Below, in pieces: positions 25,129-35,350 of a DNA stretch of 64,000 nucleotides. Source of the stretch: Idiomarina seosinensis_A (lineage in GTDB: Bacteria; Pseudomonadota; Gammaproteobacteria; Enterobacterales; Alteromonadaceae); the NCBI RefSeq assembly GCF_044797955.1, contig NZ_CP085211.1:2426684-2490683 (forward strand), written 5' to 3'. The translations under genes were made by a program, and so were the position numbers. Position 1 is the stretch's first letter; each line of letters opens with the position of its first letter. The notes under the pieces were generated by a model. It did not search any database. It was not told the DNA's origin and saw only the letters and a list, made by a program, of their open reading frames with translations.

Positions 25129-28100
25129 ACCAGCTCCTTACCCTCAAACAGCGCGTCCAGCTGTTCAATTAATGACCACGGCGGCCGGTCGCAAAATGCC
25201 CCGCCGGTTTCGGCCCGGTGGCCGCGTAAAAATAAATAAACCGCGCCACCGACATGGGTGTCGTAATCGTATTCACTTCCCAGGCGCGCTTTTAATAGGC
25301 GGTGCAGGGCCAGTGTGTAAATCACATACTGCAGATCATAACGGCTGTGCAGAATCTTTTCCCGCATTGCCTGTTCGGTATAAGAGCGGTCGTCTTCACC
25401 CAGCCAGTTGGACTTGTAATCGGCAACATAGTAGCGGCCATTATGCTCGAAAACCAAATCAATAAAGCCTTTCAGCATGCCGTTAAGCAAATTAGGCTCC
25501 AGTGCCGGGCGTTCATGACCTGGTAAGATATGCTTCAGAACCAGAGTGTCTAGACTCTGGGCACTTACTTCGCTGGCCGCAAACCAGAACTCCGGCTCGG
25601 CTTTATAGGTTTGAAGCGCACTTAAACTGGCCGTTTCGCCAAGGCTATTCAGCACAAATTCGTTGTTTAAATATGAACTCAGCCAATGGTTCAGGCTATT
25701 TTCATGCATTTGCCAGTAGGGGCTGACACAAAAGCGCTGCACTAACTCTGTGCGTGCGACTGCCTCGCTGGCGATACGGGCAAACCCGATGTTAGCGCTT
25801 TCCTCCAGCAGATTATGCAAAAAGGTACCGGGACCCGCGCCTTTCGGCAAATGGTGGATACTGTCCAGGGCTGGCTCAGCAACACTGGCCACGACCGCTT
25901 GCTCGTCGTCGCGCTCATCTAACAGGTTCATTTCATCAGGCGACTGCGGTGCAGGAACGCTTGGCGATGCTGAGCCCTGATATCGCAGCGCACTGTAGCT
26001 GGCAACCCACCATCGCTCGAGCTTTCGGTCGGCCGGCATCGTGCGCGGCTGCAGCTCTGGTATTTTTTGCTCTTGTTCTAAGACCCGAACTAAAGGCTCG
26101 TCATCCTCCAGTCGCGTTAATCCTGTATGGGGTGATTTTTGCCAGTGCTCGCTAACAAGGTTATAGAGTTCACCCGTTGGCTCGGCCCCGCCATTGAGCA
26201 AATAAAATAGCGGGTTGTTGCTATGATCACTGACCTTTTCCAGTGCAATAAAGGTTGCGTGTTGCGCGCGCGTTACCGCGACGTACATTTTGCGTAAATC
26301 TTCGGCCAGTATTTCATCACTTAGCCGCTGCTTATTAGGATCATCGGGTGACCACAGCATCTGCAGCTTGCCCTGCTCATCATGGTAGCCAGCCGGAACC
26401 TTTAACCGGGATTTTTCCGCCTGGGTATAAGCCACAAAGGGCATAAATACCAGCGGATACTGCAGTCCCTTTGATTTGTGAATAGTGATAATTTTTATCA
26501 GTTCATCATCACTTTCCAGGCGCAGCTGTTGTTCATCGGTCTGAGAGCGACTGTTCCGGCTAAAGCCATGTCGTTCATTTACCTGTTCAGCAAAGTGATT
26601 TACCAGCGCCGGAATACCGTCCAGTACCATGCTTTGCTGCTGCAAAAGCTCGGCAATGTGCAATACATCGGATAACTGACGTTCGCCATGAAGGGGATCC
26701 TGCAACAATTTTGCCGGCACTTGATAATCATGCAGCAGCCGGTGCAGCATGGCTAACAGGCCTTGCCGAAGCCATTGGTCATGGTAGGTTAAAAACTGCT
26801 CAACACGGTCTTCCCATGCCTGTTCATCACTGTGGATATGCTCCAGTTCCGATAGCGGTAAAGCAAGCAGCCGGGTGGCTAAGGCACTTCTTATCGAAGA
26901 AGGATCACGTGGTTCAGCACAGGCACTGACCAGTATCAGTAAATCTTTGGCTACCCGCTGGGCGAAAACCGACTCACGATCAGACAGATAAACACTTTTT
27001 AAACCACGGTCGCTCAATGCCTTTTTAATTGCATTAGCCTCACTGAAGTTGTTTACCAGCACCGCGATATCACCGGGCTTAACCCGTTGTTCAAGTTTGC
27101 CCGCGGGGTTGTAATAGCCTGCTTCAGGGTCGTTCAGCAATGACACCATCAGATTCGCATGGTGGTTGGCTGCGGCCCGAAAGAACGTTTCTTTTGTACG
27201 CTTTTTGCCATTGGATACGGACCACAAAAGGGCCGGAGCTATTTTTGGACTGCTGGATAACAGGCAGTGCCTGAAGGTCTGCTTAAGCCCGTGGGCATCC
27301 ACAGGATTAAAGGGTAACTGGTTGTCGCTTTCACTTTTAAACAAAAAAGCGCCGCGCGACAATATTTCAGCCCGTTTAAATAACGTATTTACACTGTCCA
27401 CCATGGCCTGCGAGGAGCGAAAATTCCGGGCCAGATTATAATGGCGGCCCTCAGTATCGCGACGAGCTTTCAGGTAGGTGTAAATATCGGCGTTTCGAAA
27501 ACTGTAAATCGCCTGTTTCGGGTCGCCAATAAGAAATATACCGGTGCCGCTATGAGGCTTGGCTAAATTATAAATTCGATTGAAAATCTCATACTGAACC
27601 GGATCTGTGTCCTGAAACTCATCTACCATTGCAACGGGGTACTGCTTGCGGATAGCTGCGGCCAGGGCCTCGCCGCCCGGCCCTTTTAAAGCGTCCCGTA
27701 AGCGCGTCAACATGTCATCATGACCCATTTCTGCGCGCTGATGTTGCAGTTCTGAAAACCGGCAACTGACCCAGTACGCAGCATGCTGCCTGACTTTCGC
27801 CAGCTCTTCCTGGTGCAATGCCCTGCTGTGTTTTATTCGCTCCTGCAGTTTACCTAACATACCCCACTCAGCGGGCATACCACCGAGCTTACTGTCTGCA
27901 AATTTTTGTAGTTCATCAGTACCGATGTTTTTCCAGTTGGTTGCTGACACTTTGGGTTCAATTAAGTCGGGATCGGCACACCAATCGGCAAACTTCTGAA
28001 ACTGATCCAGCTTAGTTTTGGTGCTTTTCGCTTGCGCTGTTTTATCGATCAGATCCTTGATAATCGGTTCTAACTCTTGCTTTATTACCGCTATTCGTTG

Positions 28101-28787
28101 CTGATGAGCGGTTTCAGCCTGTTTTAACAATGTCTGTAAATCGCCGGTCACGGCTGTTTGCCCGGCTTTGTTCAAACTAGCGCTAAGGGCCGCTAAATTT
28201 TCAGGTGACTTGAGATCATCCAGTAACCGGGCGCTGAGTTGTTCATTGGCCGGGTAGATAAAGCAGCGGAAGTAATCTTCAGCAGCCTGAATAACAAGTG
28301 CTTCGTTGTCGGTTTTAACGTCCTGGCTAAACAAGCTGCCACTGGCAAAGGCGTGCTCTGTCAGCATTGACTGGCACCAGCCATGAATGGTTTTTACCGC
28401 AGCTTCATCCATTGATTGTGACGCTAAATCAAGTAGCCGCGCCAGATGTATTAAGTCTTGTCCTTTAGCAGCGCAGTCCTCACGCAGTGCCATTAAAAAC
28501 GGATCTGCGTCCAATGCCTCAGGGTCACGAAAATAAGCGGCGGCTTCAGCCAGCCGTGAGCGAATCCGGTCGCTTAATTCCTCAGTAGCGGCTTTGGTAA
28601 ATGTCATCACCAAAATATTTTTTGGCACCAGCTCGTGCTCAAAACCAGTAACCTCATCGCCATGACCAATGACCAGACGCACGTATAACGCCGCAATGGT
28701 ATAGGTTTTCCCTGTGCCGGCACTGGCTTCAATTAAGCGGCTGCTGTTAAGGGGAAAATCAAGAGGGTTCGACAATAAGTGGCTCAT
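25125..28787 (-). CDS. recB: exodeoxyribonuclease V subunit beta
   Basis: The 1220-residue helicase-nuclease of RecBCD. Walker A EASAGTGKTYT is at 20-30, VMTFTKAATEEL is motif Ia, MVDEFQDTDPVQYEIF is motif II, and IITIHKSKGLQYPLVFMPF is motif V. The C-terminal nuclease domain shows GFIDLVFEHNGRYYVADYKS, with the Asp and Lys of the RecB-family active site. It overlaps both neighbours by 4 bp. All key residues are present. Confidence 0.97.
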   Translation of the reverse strand: MSHLLSNPLDFPLNSSRLIEASAGTGKTYTIAALYVRLVIGHGDEVTGFEHELVPKNILVMTFTKAATEELSDRIRSRLAEAAAYFRDPEALDADPFLMALREDCAAKGQDLIHLARLLDLASQSMDEAAVKTIHGWCQSMLTEHAFASGSLFSQDVKTDNEALVIQAAEDYFRCFIYPANEQLSARLLDDLKSPENLAALSASLNKAGQTAVTGDLQTLLKQAETAHQQRIAVIKQELEPIIKDLIDKTAQAKSTKTKLDQFQKFADWCADPDLIEPKVSATNWKNIGTDELQKFADSKLGGMPAEWGMLGKLQERIKHSRALHQEELAKVRQHAAYWVSCRFSELQHQRAEMGHDDMLTRLRDALKGPGGEALAAAIRKQYPVAMVDEFQDTDPVQYEIFNRIYNLAKPHSGTGIFLIGDPKQAIYSFRNADIYTYLKARRDTEGRHYNLARNFRSSQAMVDSVNTLFKRAEILSRGAFLFKSESDNQLPFNPVDAHGLKQTFRHCLLSSSPKIAPALLWSVSNGKKRTKETFFRAAANHHANLMVSLLNDPEAGYYNPAGKLEQRVKPGDIAVLVNNFSEANAIKKALSDRGLKSVYLSDRESVFAQRVAKDLLILVSACAEPRDPSSIRSALATRLLALPLSELEHIHSDEQAWEDRVEQFLTYHDQWLRQGLLAMLHRLLHDYQVPAKLLQDPLHGERQLSDVLHIAELLQQQSMVLDGIPALVNHFAEQVNERHGFSRNSRSQTDEQQLRLESDDELIKIITIHKSKGLQYPLVFMPFVAYTQAEKSRLKVPAGYHDEQGKLQMLWSPDDPNKQRLSDEILAEDLRKMYVAVTRAQHATFIALEKVSDHSNNPLFYLLNGGAEPTGELYNLVSEHWQKSPHTGLTRLEDDEPLVRVLEQEQKIPELQPRTMPADRKLERWWVASYSALRYQGSASPSVPAPQSPDEMNLLDERDDEQAVVASVAEPALDSIHHLPKGAGPGTFLHNLLEESANIGFARIASEAVARTELVQRFCVSPYWQMHENSLNHWLSSYLNNEFVLNSLGETASLSALQTYKAEPEFWFAASEVSAQSLDTLVLKHILPGHERPALEPNLLNGMLKGFIDLVFEHNGRYYVADYKSNWLGEDDRSYTEQAMREKILHSRYDLQYVIYTLALHRLLKARLGSEYDYDTHVGGAVYLFLRGHRAETGGAFCDRPPWSLIEQLDALFEGKELV

Positions 28788-31700
28788 GATTTCTTCTCCG
28801 GCACCAGGGTCAAGCGCATGGGCTCGTAAAGTTCGTCAATAAAACGGTGAAAAAGCGGCGAAGCCGCCATAGCGTCGTAGCTTTCCGCTATGCGCGAACA
28901 GTAGTCACTGTCAGTCATCAAAGCGGCAGTATTGAAGCCCGCCTGCTCGTACGCTTTCCGTGCCGAATCATGAGCTAACTGCTGGTCTTTTTCTTTTTTC
29001 TCCATCGCTTTTAGCCAGCTCATGGCAACCTCAAGGTGCATTGCTCGTGGTTGTTGGACAGAAAGGGCGACCAGCTCGAGAAGTTGCTCTAACCTCTGTA
29101 CCGCAATGTCTGCCGGCACCGGAGCGACCTGCAGCCGGCAACCACCTTTTGAGATAATTAAAAGCCGGGTCGGGCGCTGCAAATTAAGTAGCAGTAAACC
29201 AATATAATATCTGCTGGCATGCTTCCAGCTACTTTCCTCAATCCCTTTGCCGTTTTTGGCGGCAACATTGCTGGCGGATGTAACAACCCATAGCCGATCG
29301 CCCTGGTCATTGGAGTGTACTCCGGTGACCGTATCCTCCAGCGTCAGTCCTTTATACTCAAAACCAACCTCCAGCGGCAGCTCATTCACCCTGGGGTAGT
29401 CGGCAACATGTTGTTGATAGGTGGTCAGTATTTCCTGGGCCTGCTCAATCAGCCGTGCAGCGCTTTGCTCTGCTATGGCGCCAATGCCTATGGCTCCCTC
29501 GCGCCTGATACGCTGTAACTCTTGCAATAACCGGGCTTCGACCCCCGCGGAACGGGCTAATGCTTGTTTGCCGACCTCTATTAAACGGCTGGTTAATGAC
29601 CAACCCTGCAGACTATCCAGGGTAAAAGCTTCGCTATCGTCCAGATCATCGCTGTGGCGACTAAAGTAGGTATCCAGCTTCCAGTTAAAATACAGTCGCG
29701 CAGGTTCCTCAATAAAACGTTTCAGATCGTTAATGCTGACGGTTCTTTCCAGCCGGGACTCAACCACGACGTTTGCTGGCGGGGCAGCCTGCTCAGCTGG
29801 CCGTTGATATGCCTGCTTCCACTCACTTGCATAAGTAAAGTAGTCTGTCGCTTGCTGGTTAAAATACAACGGGTTAAACGGCTGCAATTTATGCTCTGCC
29901 GTCAGTGTGTTCACATCAATATCCCAGCCTTGCGCTATATGGTCGCGCAGTTGGGCAACCAGAACCGAGGGCGTCCGCTCGCTGTTATCTTTGACACTGT
30001 AACCAATCCAGCTTAGGTAAAAGCAGTCGCGGGCGGATAACATGGCTTCGAGAAATAAATAGCGATCATCATCACGGCGTGACCGGTCACCCGGGCGGTA
30101 GCGATCCGTCATTAAATCAAAGTCGACACGGGGTACTGAGCGCGGATAGTCGCTCTCATTCATCCCCAGTACACACACATATTTAAACGGAATAGCGCGC
30201 ATTGGCATTAAGGTAGCAAAGTTAACGGCGCCGGCTAAAAATCGTTGGTTAAGATTCTGCTGGTCGACTCGTTCTAACCAGGCATCTTTAAATATTGGCA
30301 GAGTCAGTAACGAGTGATTATCTGCTTCCACACAAATATCCCGCAACTTGTACACTTCGTCGCTGAGCTTTGCTAACAGTAAGCGGTCACTATCATCTTC
30401 GGCCTGGAAAAATTCCGCCAGCAACCACTCGCCCTCAACCACCCATTCTGTCAGTGTCTGTTCACCCTGTGTTCGCTGCCACCAACGCTCTAAAGTGCGT
30501 ACAACGTCAGCCAGGTAGCCCACCACTGCAGCACTTAATCCGGCCACTTCGGCATAAGGCTCAACATCTGCCCAGGGTGTTTGATTGCCCTGCTCGTTAG
30601 TGGTCAGGTCACCCATGGCATATCCGGCAATCATCCGTTTTAAGCCAAACCACCAGCTATTGGTGTCTTCACCGGCCGGCATATAAAACTGTTGCCGCTG
30701 CTCGCCATTAAGACCCCAGCGCGCGCCTGCCTCTTTTACCCAGCGCTTTAATTGCGGCAGATCATCGTCAGTGATATTAAAACGTTGCTGTACTGCCGGT
30801 ACTGACAGCAGGCTAAACAAGTCGGTCTGGGTAAAGCGCAGCTGGTCAACTTGCAAAAGCAGTTCCAGAGCGATCATTAGCGGGCGCTGGTGACGCTCGC
30901 CCTGATCGGCAATCGTATAGGGAATGGCGCGGCGGTCACAGACACCCATCCGGCTATGATAGCGGCCAAATACTGCATCGATGTAGGGGGCGTAAGTGTT
31001 CACATCAGGCAGCATGACCATAATATCGCGCGGCTTTAATTGCGGGTCGTTAGCAAAGGCGTCCAGCAACTGGTCATGCAGTACTTCCAGTTCTCGTTGC
31101 GGGCTGTGGCAAACGTGAAACTGCAGCGATTTGTCCGTTGCCTTTGGTGTTGGCCATTGTTGCCGGGTTTCCGGTAAAGGCCTCAGGTTTAAAATATCAT
31201 CCTGCAGCTGAGCTAATAAATGATCTGTCGGGTGCGTTTCAAATAATTCCAGCTTGATGGTATTAAAAGCTTCCTGTTTGGCCAGGGTTTCGTCATAGAG
31301 GTCAAGTAACCGAATATAGTCACGACCCTGTTTTCCCCAGGAGGCCAATAACGGATGAGCCAGCTGATGTAGCTCGTCATCGTCTGGGTCATCGGGCAAT
31401 TCAGGCTTGTGCCGCAGCCGCGATGATGCTTTTACCGTCTGCCGCAGCGCCTCTTTGCCATCAACAATATCGGCCCAGTGGTACTGGGAGGGGTTGTGCA
31501 CACATAACAGGATCTGGGTATAACCCTTTATTGCATCCAGAACCTGCAATATTTGCTGCGGCAACGAAGAGATACCAAAGACCACTACCCGCGGCGGCAG
31601 TCCTGCCGGTCGTTCGCTCAGTGCCCGTGCTGTATCAATAAAACGCTGATGCAGTTCAGCACGGTTATTCCAGTAGTCATCAATACCAATATCGTTGCTA

Positions 31701-32248
31701 ATTGCCCGCCAGAGCTCCGGTTGCCAAAGTTGCTCAGAGTTAACGGACTGTCCGTTCTCCAGTTCGTCATGGCCACGTACCCAGTTATCCAGCCAGTCGG
31801 CGCGATACACGGCATATTGATCAAACAGGTCTGCCAGGCGTCCGCTTAATTGATACAGCTTGCGGCCATCCTGATCAGCAGTGGTATAGTTTTTTAGCGG
31901 GGCAAAATGGGGGTTATCAGCAATAAGCTGAGGTAACAGACGCACTAAGCGCCAGGTTAAACGGTCTTTATCAAAAGGCGAGGTTTTCGGGATTTCATTA
32001 CCCAATACGGCACGATACGCCTGCCACTGAAAACGGGCTGGCAGGGTGACATCAACCAGCGCTGCAATTCCGTTAGCCTGCGCCAAATTAATTTTTAACC
32101 ACTGGGCAATACCGTTACTTTGTACCAGCACTGTTTCCTGCTCCAGCGGCGCCAGTGGGTAATTTTGCGTAAAGCCGACCGCCACATCAGTCAGATCTTC
32201 CAGCCGGTGTCCATGCGCAACAATGAATCCAGGAACTAAGTCACTCAC
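28784..32248 (-). CDS. recC: exodeoxyribonuclease V subunit gamma
   Basis: The roughly 1154-residue Chi-recognition subunit, an inactive helicase-like and nuclease-like protein. Recognisable parts are FIVAHGHRLEDL at the start, LVQSNGIAQWLKINLA, DIMVMLPDVNTYAPYIDAVFG and the VCVLGMNESDYPRS block. The start was set at GTG 32248, which has aaggag seven bases upstream; a TTG two codons earlier would stand only one or two bases from that ribosome site. It is the first gene of the recCBD operon. Confidence 0.95.
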   Translation of the reverse strand: MSDLVPGFIVAHGHRLEDLTDVAVGFTQNYPLAPLEQETVLVQSNGIAQWLKINLAQANGIAALVDVTLPARFQWQAYRAVLGNEIPKTSPFDKDRLTWRLVRLLPQLIADNPHFAPLKNYTTADQDGRKLYQLSGRLADLFDQYAVYRADWLDNWVRGHDELENGQSVNSEQLWQPELWRAISNDIGIDDYWNNRAELHQRFIDTARALSERPAGLPPRVVVFGISSLPQQILQVLDAIKGYTQILLCVHNPSQYHWADIVDGKEALRQTVKASSRLRHKPELPDDPDDDELHQLAHPLLASWGKQGRDYIRLLDLYDETLAKQEAFNTIKLELFETHPTDHLLAQLQDDILNLRPLPETRQQWPTPKATDKSLQFHVCHSPQRELEVLHDQLLDAFANDPQLKPRDIMVMLPDVNTYAPYIDAVFGRYHSRMGVCDRRAIPYTIADQGERHQRPLMIALELLLQVDQLRFTQTDLFSLLSVPAVQQRFNITDDDLPQLKRWVKEAGARWGLNGEQRQQFYMPAGEDTNSWWFGLKRMIAGYAMGDLTTNEQGNQTPWADVEPYAEVAGLSAAVVGYLADVVRTLERWWQRTQGEQTLTEWVVEGEWLLAEFFQAEDDSDRLLLAKLSDEVYKLRDICVEADNHSLLTLPIFKDAWLERVDQQNLNQRFLAGAVNFATLMPMRAIPFKYVCVLGMNESDYPRSVPRVDFDLMTDRYRPGDRSRRDDDRYLFLEAMLSARDCFYLSWIGYSVKDNSERTPSVLVAQLRDHIAQGWDIDVNTLTAEHKLQPFNPLYFNQQATDYFTYASEWKQAYQRPAEQAAPPANVVVESRLERTVSINDLKRFIEEPARLYFNWKLDTYFSRHSDDLDDSEAFTLDSLQGWSLTSRLIEVGKQALARSAGVEARLLQELQRIRREGAIGIGAIAEQSAARLIEQAQEILTTYQQHVADYPRVNELPLEVGFEYKGLTLEDTVTGVHSNDQGDRLWVVTSASNVAAKNGKGIEESSWKHASRYYIGLLLLNLQRPTRLLIISKGGCRLQVAPVPADIAVQRLEQLLELVALSVQQPRAMHLEVAMSWLKAMEKKEKDQQLAHDSARKAYEQAGFNTAALMTDSDYCSRIAESYDAMAASPLFHRFIDELYEPMRLTLVPEKKS

Positions 32249-32278
32249 TGGCAAACTCCTTTTACACCCATTTTAAAA

Positions 32279-33172
32279 TTAACGCGCGAGTAATTTATCT
32301 TTTATCTTACGATTCATCTCGCGAAGTTTTGACAGGGCAGAATCCGATCCGTAACGGCCCTTTTCAACATGACGTATTATACTCACATCGGCTACGTTAA
32401 TGGGTTCTCCATGAGTACCGAGTAGCCACCGAAAAGCTCTGTCCTCATACGTTTTTACCCAGCGTTCCTGTGGTTGCTGATAGCAGGCCAACTGGTCGCA
32501 GTAGCCATACTTGCGAGCGCTCGGGCCATGAACTATCTGCACCGGGCCGGTGGCTTTTTCAAACGTATGGAATTTAACACTACCGCCCTTTAAGCAATCA
32601 TCAACGTTAAATTCGTCGCAGGTTAACAGCTTATTATTTTTTTCTAACAGTGACGTTCTTTTTACCCTTTCGGGGAAAACCAATAAGCTTCGTTGCCCCG
32701 TTAGCTCATGCGCCAGGCTGTTAAAGGTATCCTTACCGAAAACCAGATCGCAGTCAGTAAACCAAATCCAGTCAGCGCTTGTGTTTTTTGCTGCCTGGTT
32801 TCGGCCGATAGCCCGGCGTAACAAAGCATTCTTGTCCAGCTCAATAAAGTTCCACTGGATGCCGTCCCGCCGCACAGCACTATACTGATTTAGTAGCTTA
32901 ACTGTTGCCTTGTCTTCTTTGCTGTAAAAGACCGTAAATCTTATACTGAACTGCTGCGGGAGATTATCAACTAGAGACATTAGTTGATAACTGAGCAGGT
33001 GTGAGTAATTCCAGCAGTGGCTGACAATTTCAATTGTTTCGGGTGCTGCAGCGGGCTTTGTTAGTTGACTTGTTTTGGGCACATTAAATACCCACCGCGC
33101 CGGAACAAGACCGGAAGCGGCAAAACGAAGCATAAACTCCTGTAATGTATAAAAGCTTTCTTTTAACGCCAT
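32279..33172 (-). CDS. glycosyltransferase family 2-like protein
   Basis: The 297-residue protein has a GT-A fold pattern: IEIVSHCWNYSHLLSYQL at about 46-63, a donor-binding middle with RAIGRNQAAKNTSADWIWF, and the metal-binding TDCDL as its DxD motif. No membrane segment is seen, so it is probably cytoplasmic and acts on a surface glycan. The sugar and acceptor cannot be told. It lies 30 bp upstream of recC on the same strand and is divergent from a second, unrelated glycosyltransferase gene. It is not part of a recognisable polysaccharide cluster. Confidence 0.7.
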   Translation of the reverse strand: MALKESFYTLQEFMLRFAASGLVPARWVFNVPKTSQLTKPAAAPETIEIVSHCWNYSHLLSYQLMSLVDNLPQQFSIRFTVFYSKEDKATVKLLNQYSAVRRDGIQWNFIELDKNALLRRAIGRNQAAKNTSADWIWFTDCDLVFGKDTFNSLAHELTGQRSLLVFPERVKRTSLLEKNNKLLTCDEFNVDDCLKGGSVKFHTFEKATGPVQIVHGPSARKYGYCDQLACYQQPQERWVKTYEDRAFRWLLGTHGEPINVADVSIIRHVEKGRYGSDSALSKLREMNRKIKDKLLAR

Positions 33173-33295
33173 TTATTAACCTATTGATGGGCCGCGCGCT
33201 GATTTGTGTTAATTTGTCAGGCTACAGTAATATCGCCAATATATTAACCACGATATTCTTTATTTTACACGGCAACCGGGCTTTATGAGGCACCA

Positions 33296-34168
33296 TTGAA
33301 TATTTTAAGTTATTTGCACTATCGCTGGCTGCGGAAATATAAGTCGTTGCAGGGACGAGGTTTGCGAAAAAATGCCGTGAGCATAGTTCAGGCATCGTGG
33401 CAGAATAAGCCCCTGCAACCTCCCGTTCACTCGTTGCCAGCGCCGTTAATGGTGAATTTAACCTCGTTTCCAAAACGCTTCAGTAGTCTGCACCTGACCA
33501 TTAAGTCCTTGTTGCTGCAGGATGTACGCCCCGACCGGGTCAATCTTTGGCTTTACCAGGAAGACATAAAAGACTTACCGGAAAATGTCAGGCAATTGGA
33601 GGGTGAGGGCCTGACAATCGTTCCGGTAGCCAAAGACAGCCGTTCCTATAAGAAGCTTATTCCAGCACTGACTGCTTTCCCCGATGCCTTTCATGTTACA
33701 GCTGACGATGACATTTATTATCGCCCGGACTGGTTATCGACAATGGTTGCAGGGTTTTCCGGTGACTACCGCGAGATCTTATGCTGGCGGGCACATTACC
33801 TAGCGACACGGCCGGACGGACAACCTAAGCCGTACCGAAAATGGTACCCAAAAACTGAAGTGAGAGGCCCTGATCCGCGATTATTTTTTACCAGTGGTGC
33901 AGGTGTGCTGTTTCCCCCCGGTAGTTTGCCATCAACTGCAACGGACCTGTCCCTGGCACTGCGTTTAGCCCCGTACGCCGACGATCTCTGGTGGTACACC
34001 ATGGCGCGGCTGAATCAAAGCAGGATAACGCGGGTCGGCAATAATCCGGCGTTAATCAACTGGCCGGATAGCAAAGCCGGGTCGCTGTGGCAGTTTAATA
34101 AGCAGGCAGAACATGGCAATGATTCGCAGCTGGCGGCTTTAATTACACATTTCCGCATTAATTTGTAG
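33296..34168 (+). CDS. GT-A fold glycosyltransferase
   Basis: The 290-residue protein contains MVNLTSFPKRFSSLHLTIKSLLLQ, the start of a family-2-like nucleotide-binding half, then FHVTADDDIYYRPDWLSTMV with an ADDDI metal site. SGAGVLFPPGSL and YADDLWWYTMARL follow, typical of glycosyltransferases that act on bacterial surface glycans. The start is a TTG with gagg seven bases upstream; the next in-frame ATG would remove about 50 residues. It is monocistronic and divergent from the other glycosyltransferase gene. Confidence 0.7.
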   Translation: MNILSYLHYRWLRKYKSLQGRGLRKNAVSIVQASWQNKPLQPPVHSLPAPLMVNLTSFPKRFSSLHLTIKSLLLQDVRPDRVNLWLYQEDIKDLPENVRQLEGEGLTIVPVAKDSRSYKKLIPALTAFPDAFHVTADDDIYYRPDWLSTMVAGFSGDYREILCWRAHYLATRPDGQPKPYRKWYPKTEVRGPDPRLFFTSGAGVLFPPGSLPSTATDLSLALRLAPYADDLWWYTMARLNQSRITRVGNNPALINWPDSKAGSLWQFNKQAEHGNDSQLAALITHFRINL

Positions 34169-34237
34169 AGATATGGTCTATATTTAGGTTAATCCTTATA
34201 CCTGGTTAAATAATAACCAACTAACAATAAGGAATTT

Positions 34238-35350
34238 ATGGACGCTCGTTATCATCACTCTGGCGACTCGTTCGACCAATTGTTGTCTCAGCTATCAACC
34301 CGGCTGATCAATAGTGAGCCTGTCGAAACTCAAGACTGTATGGCTGAGGTGATTGCCGCGTTCGGCAACTGCGTTGGCGCCGATCGCTGTTATATTTTTC
34401 AGTTCAGCTCTGATGTTCAGCTAATGAGCAATACGCACGAATGGGTGGCTGATAATCTATCTGCGCACATCGATGAGCTGCAGCAGGTTAGCCACAAGGA
34501 CCTGCCGTTCTTTTTTGCAACAATGCGCTCTAATTACCGCTTTATCGTTGACGACGTTAATACACTTCCCGCCGAGGCCGCGAAAGAATATGCTGAGTTT
34601 AAGCGAGAAGGTATTCAATCTGTCATTTGCATTGGCCTGGTAGCAAATCAGAAATTACTGGGCTTCGTTGGCTGCGATATGGTCCGCCGGCAACATCGGT
34701 GGAGTAAATCCGATATCCAGCGGCTTAGCCTGGTTGCTGATATGTTGGCAAATACCCTTGAGCAGCAAAATACCTTAAAAAAACTTATTCAAACTCAGCG
34801 CCAGCTGGAAGAGGCTAACTTAAAACTTCAGGCGCAAGTTAATCAGGACGGCCTGACCGGAATTGCCAATCGCCGGGCGCTGGATGAGAAACTGCAGGCT
34901 GAGGTAAAACGAGCTAAGCGCCAGCGTACCGGTATCGCGGTTCTGCTCATCGATATTGATAATTTTAAAGCCTACAATGACTTTTACGGTCATCTAAAAG
35001 GGGATGCAGTTCTTAAATCGGTTGCTGAATGCCTGGCCCGGCTTATGCAACGTAACACAGACTTTGTTGCCCGCTACGGCGGCGAAGAGTTTGCCATCAT
35101 TATGTCGACCAATTCAGCCGGCCACGCCCTGCGAGAGGCGAACGAGCTGTTGGCAGCGATACAAGCTCTGAAAATCGACCACCAGAAGTCCTTTAGTAGC
35201 CCTTATGTGACCATCAGTATTGGCGGCTATTTTGAGTTGCCGCCTGCTGATGCCGAGGTTGACAGTACGGTTAAGCGGCTATTAGGCAATGCGGACAAAG
35301 GACTTTACAAAGCAAAGTCCGATGGCCGCAATTGTATTCGCTTCGGCTAG
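34238..35350 (+). CDS. GAF-GGDEF diguanylate cyclase
   Basis: The 370-residue protein has an N-terminal GAF sensor domain (about 15-180, with VGADRCYIFQF and VICIGLVANQKLLGFVGCD), a coiled linker (QTQRQLEEANLKLQAQ), and a C-terminal GGDEF domain. The domain has LTGIANRRALDE, the metal site LLIDIDNFKAYND and the active GGEEF at 281-285. RNTD at 272-275 is exactly five residues before it, which is the RxxD inhibitory site for c-di-GMP feedback. It is therefore predicted to make cyclic di-GMP and to be product-inhibited. There is no membrane segment, so it senses a cytoplasmic signal. It overlaps the convergent DUF885 gene by 4 bp. Confidence 0.93.
   Translation: MDARYHHSGDSFDQLLSQLSTRLINSEPVETQDCMAEVIAAFGNCVGADRCYIFQFSSDVQLMSNTHEWVADNLSAHIDELQQVSHKDLPFFFATMRSNYRFIVDDVNTLPAEAAKEYAEFKREGIQSVICIGLVANQKLLGFVGCDMVRRQHRWSKSDIQRLSLVADMLANTLEQQNTLKKLIQTQRQLEEANLKLQAQVNQDGLTGIANRRALDEKLQAEVKRAKRQRTGIAVLLIDIDNFKAYNDFYGHLKGDAVLKSVAECLARLMQRNTDFVARYGGEEFAIIMSTNSAGHALREANELLAAIQALKIDHQKSFSSPYVTISIGGYFELPPADAEVDSTVKRLLGNADKGLYKAKSDGRNCIRFG

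Noticed and set aside
32249..32254. TTG as recC start
   Set aside because: It stands only one or two bases from the aaggag ribosome site; the GTG two codons later has the right distance.
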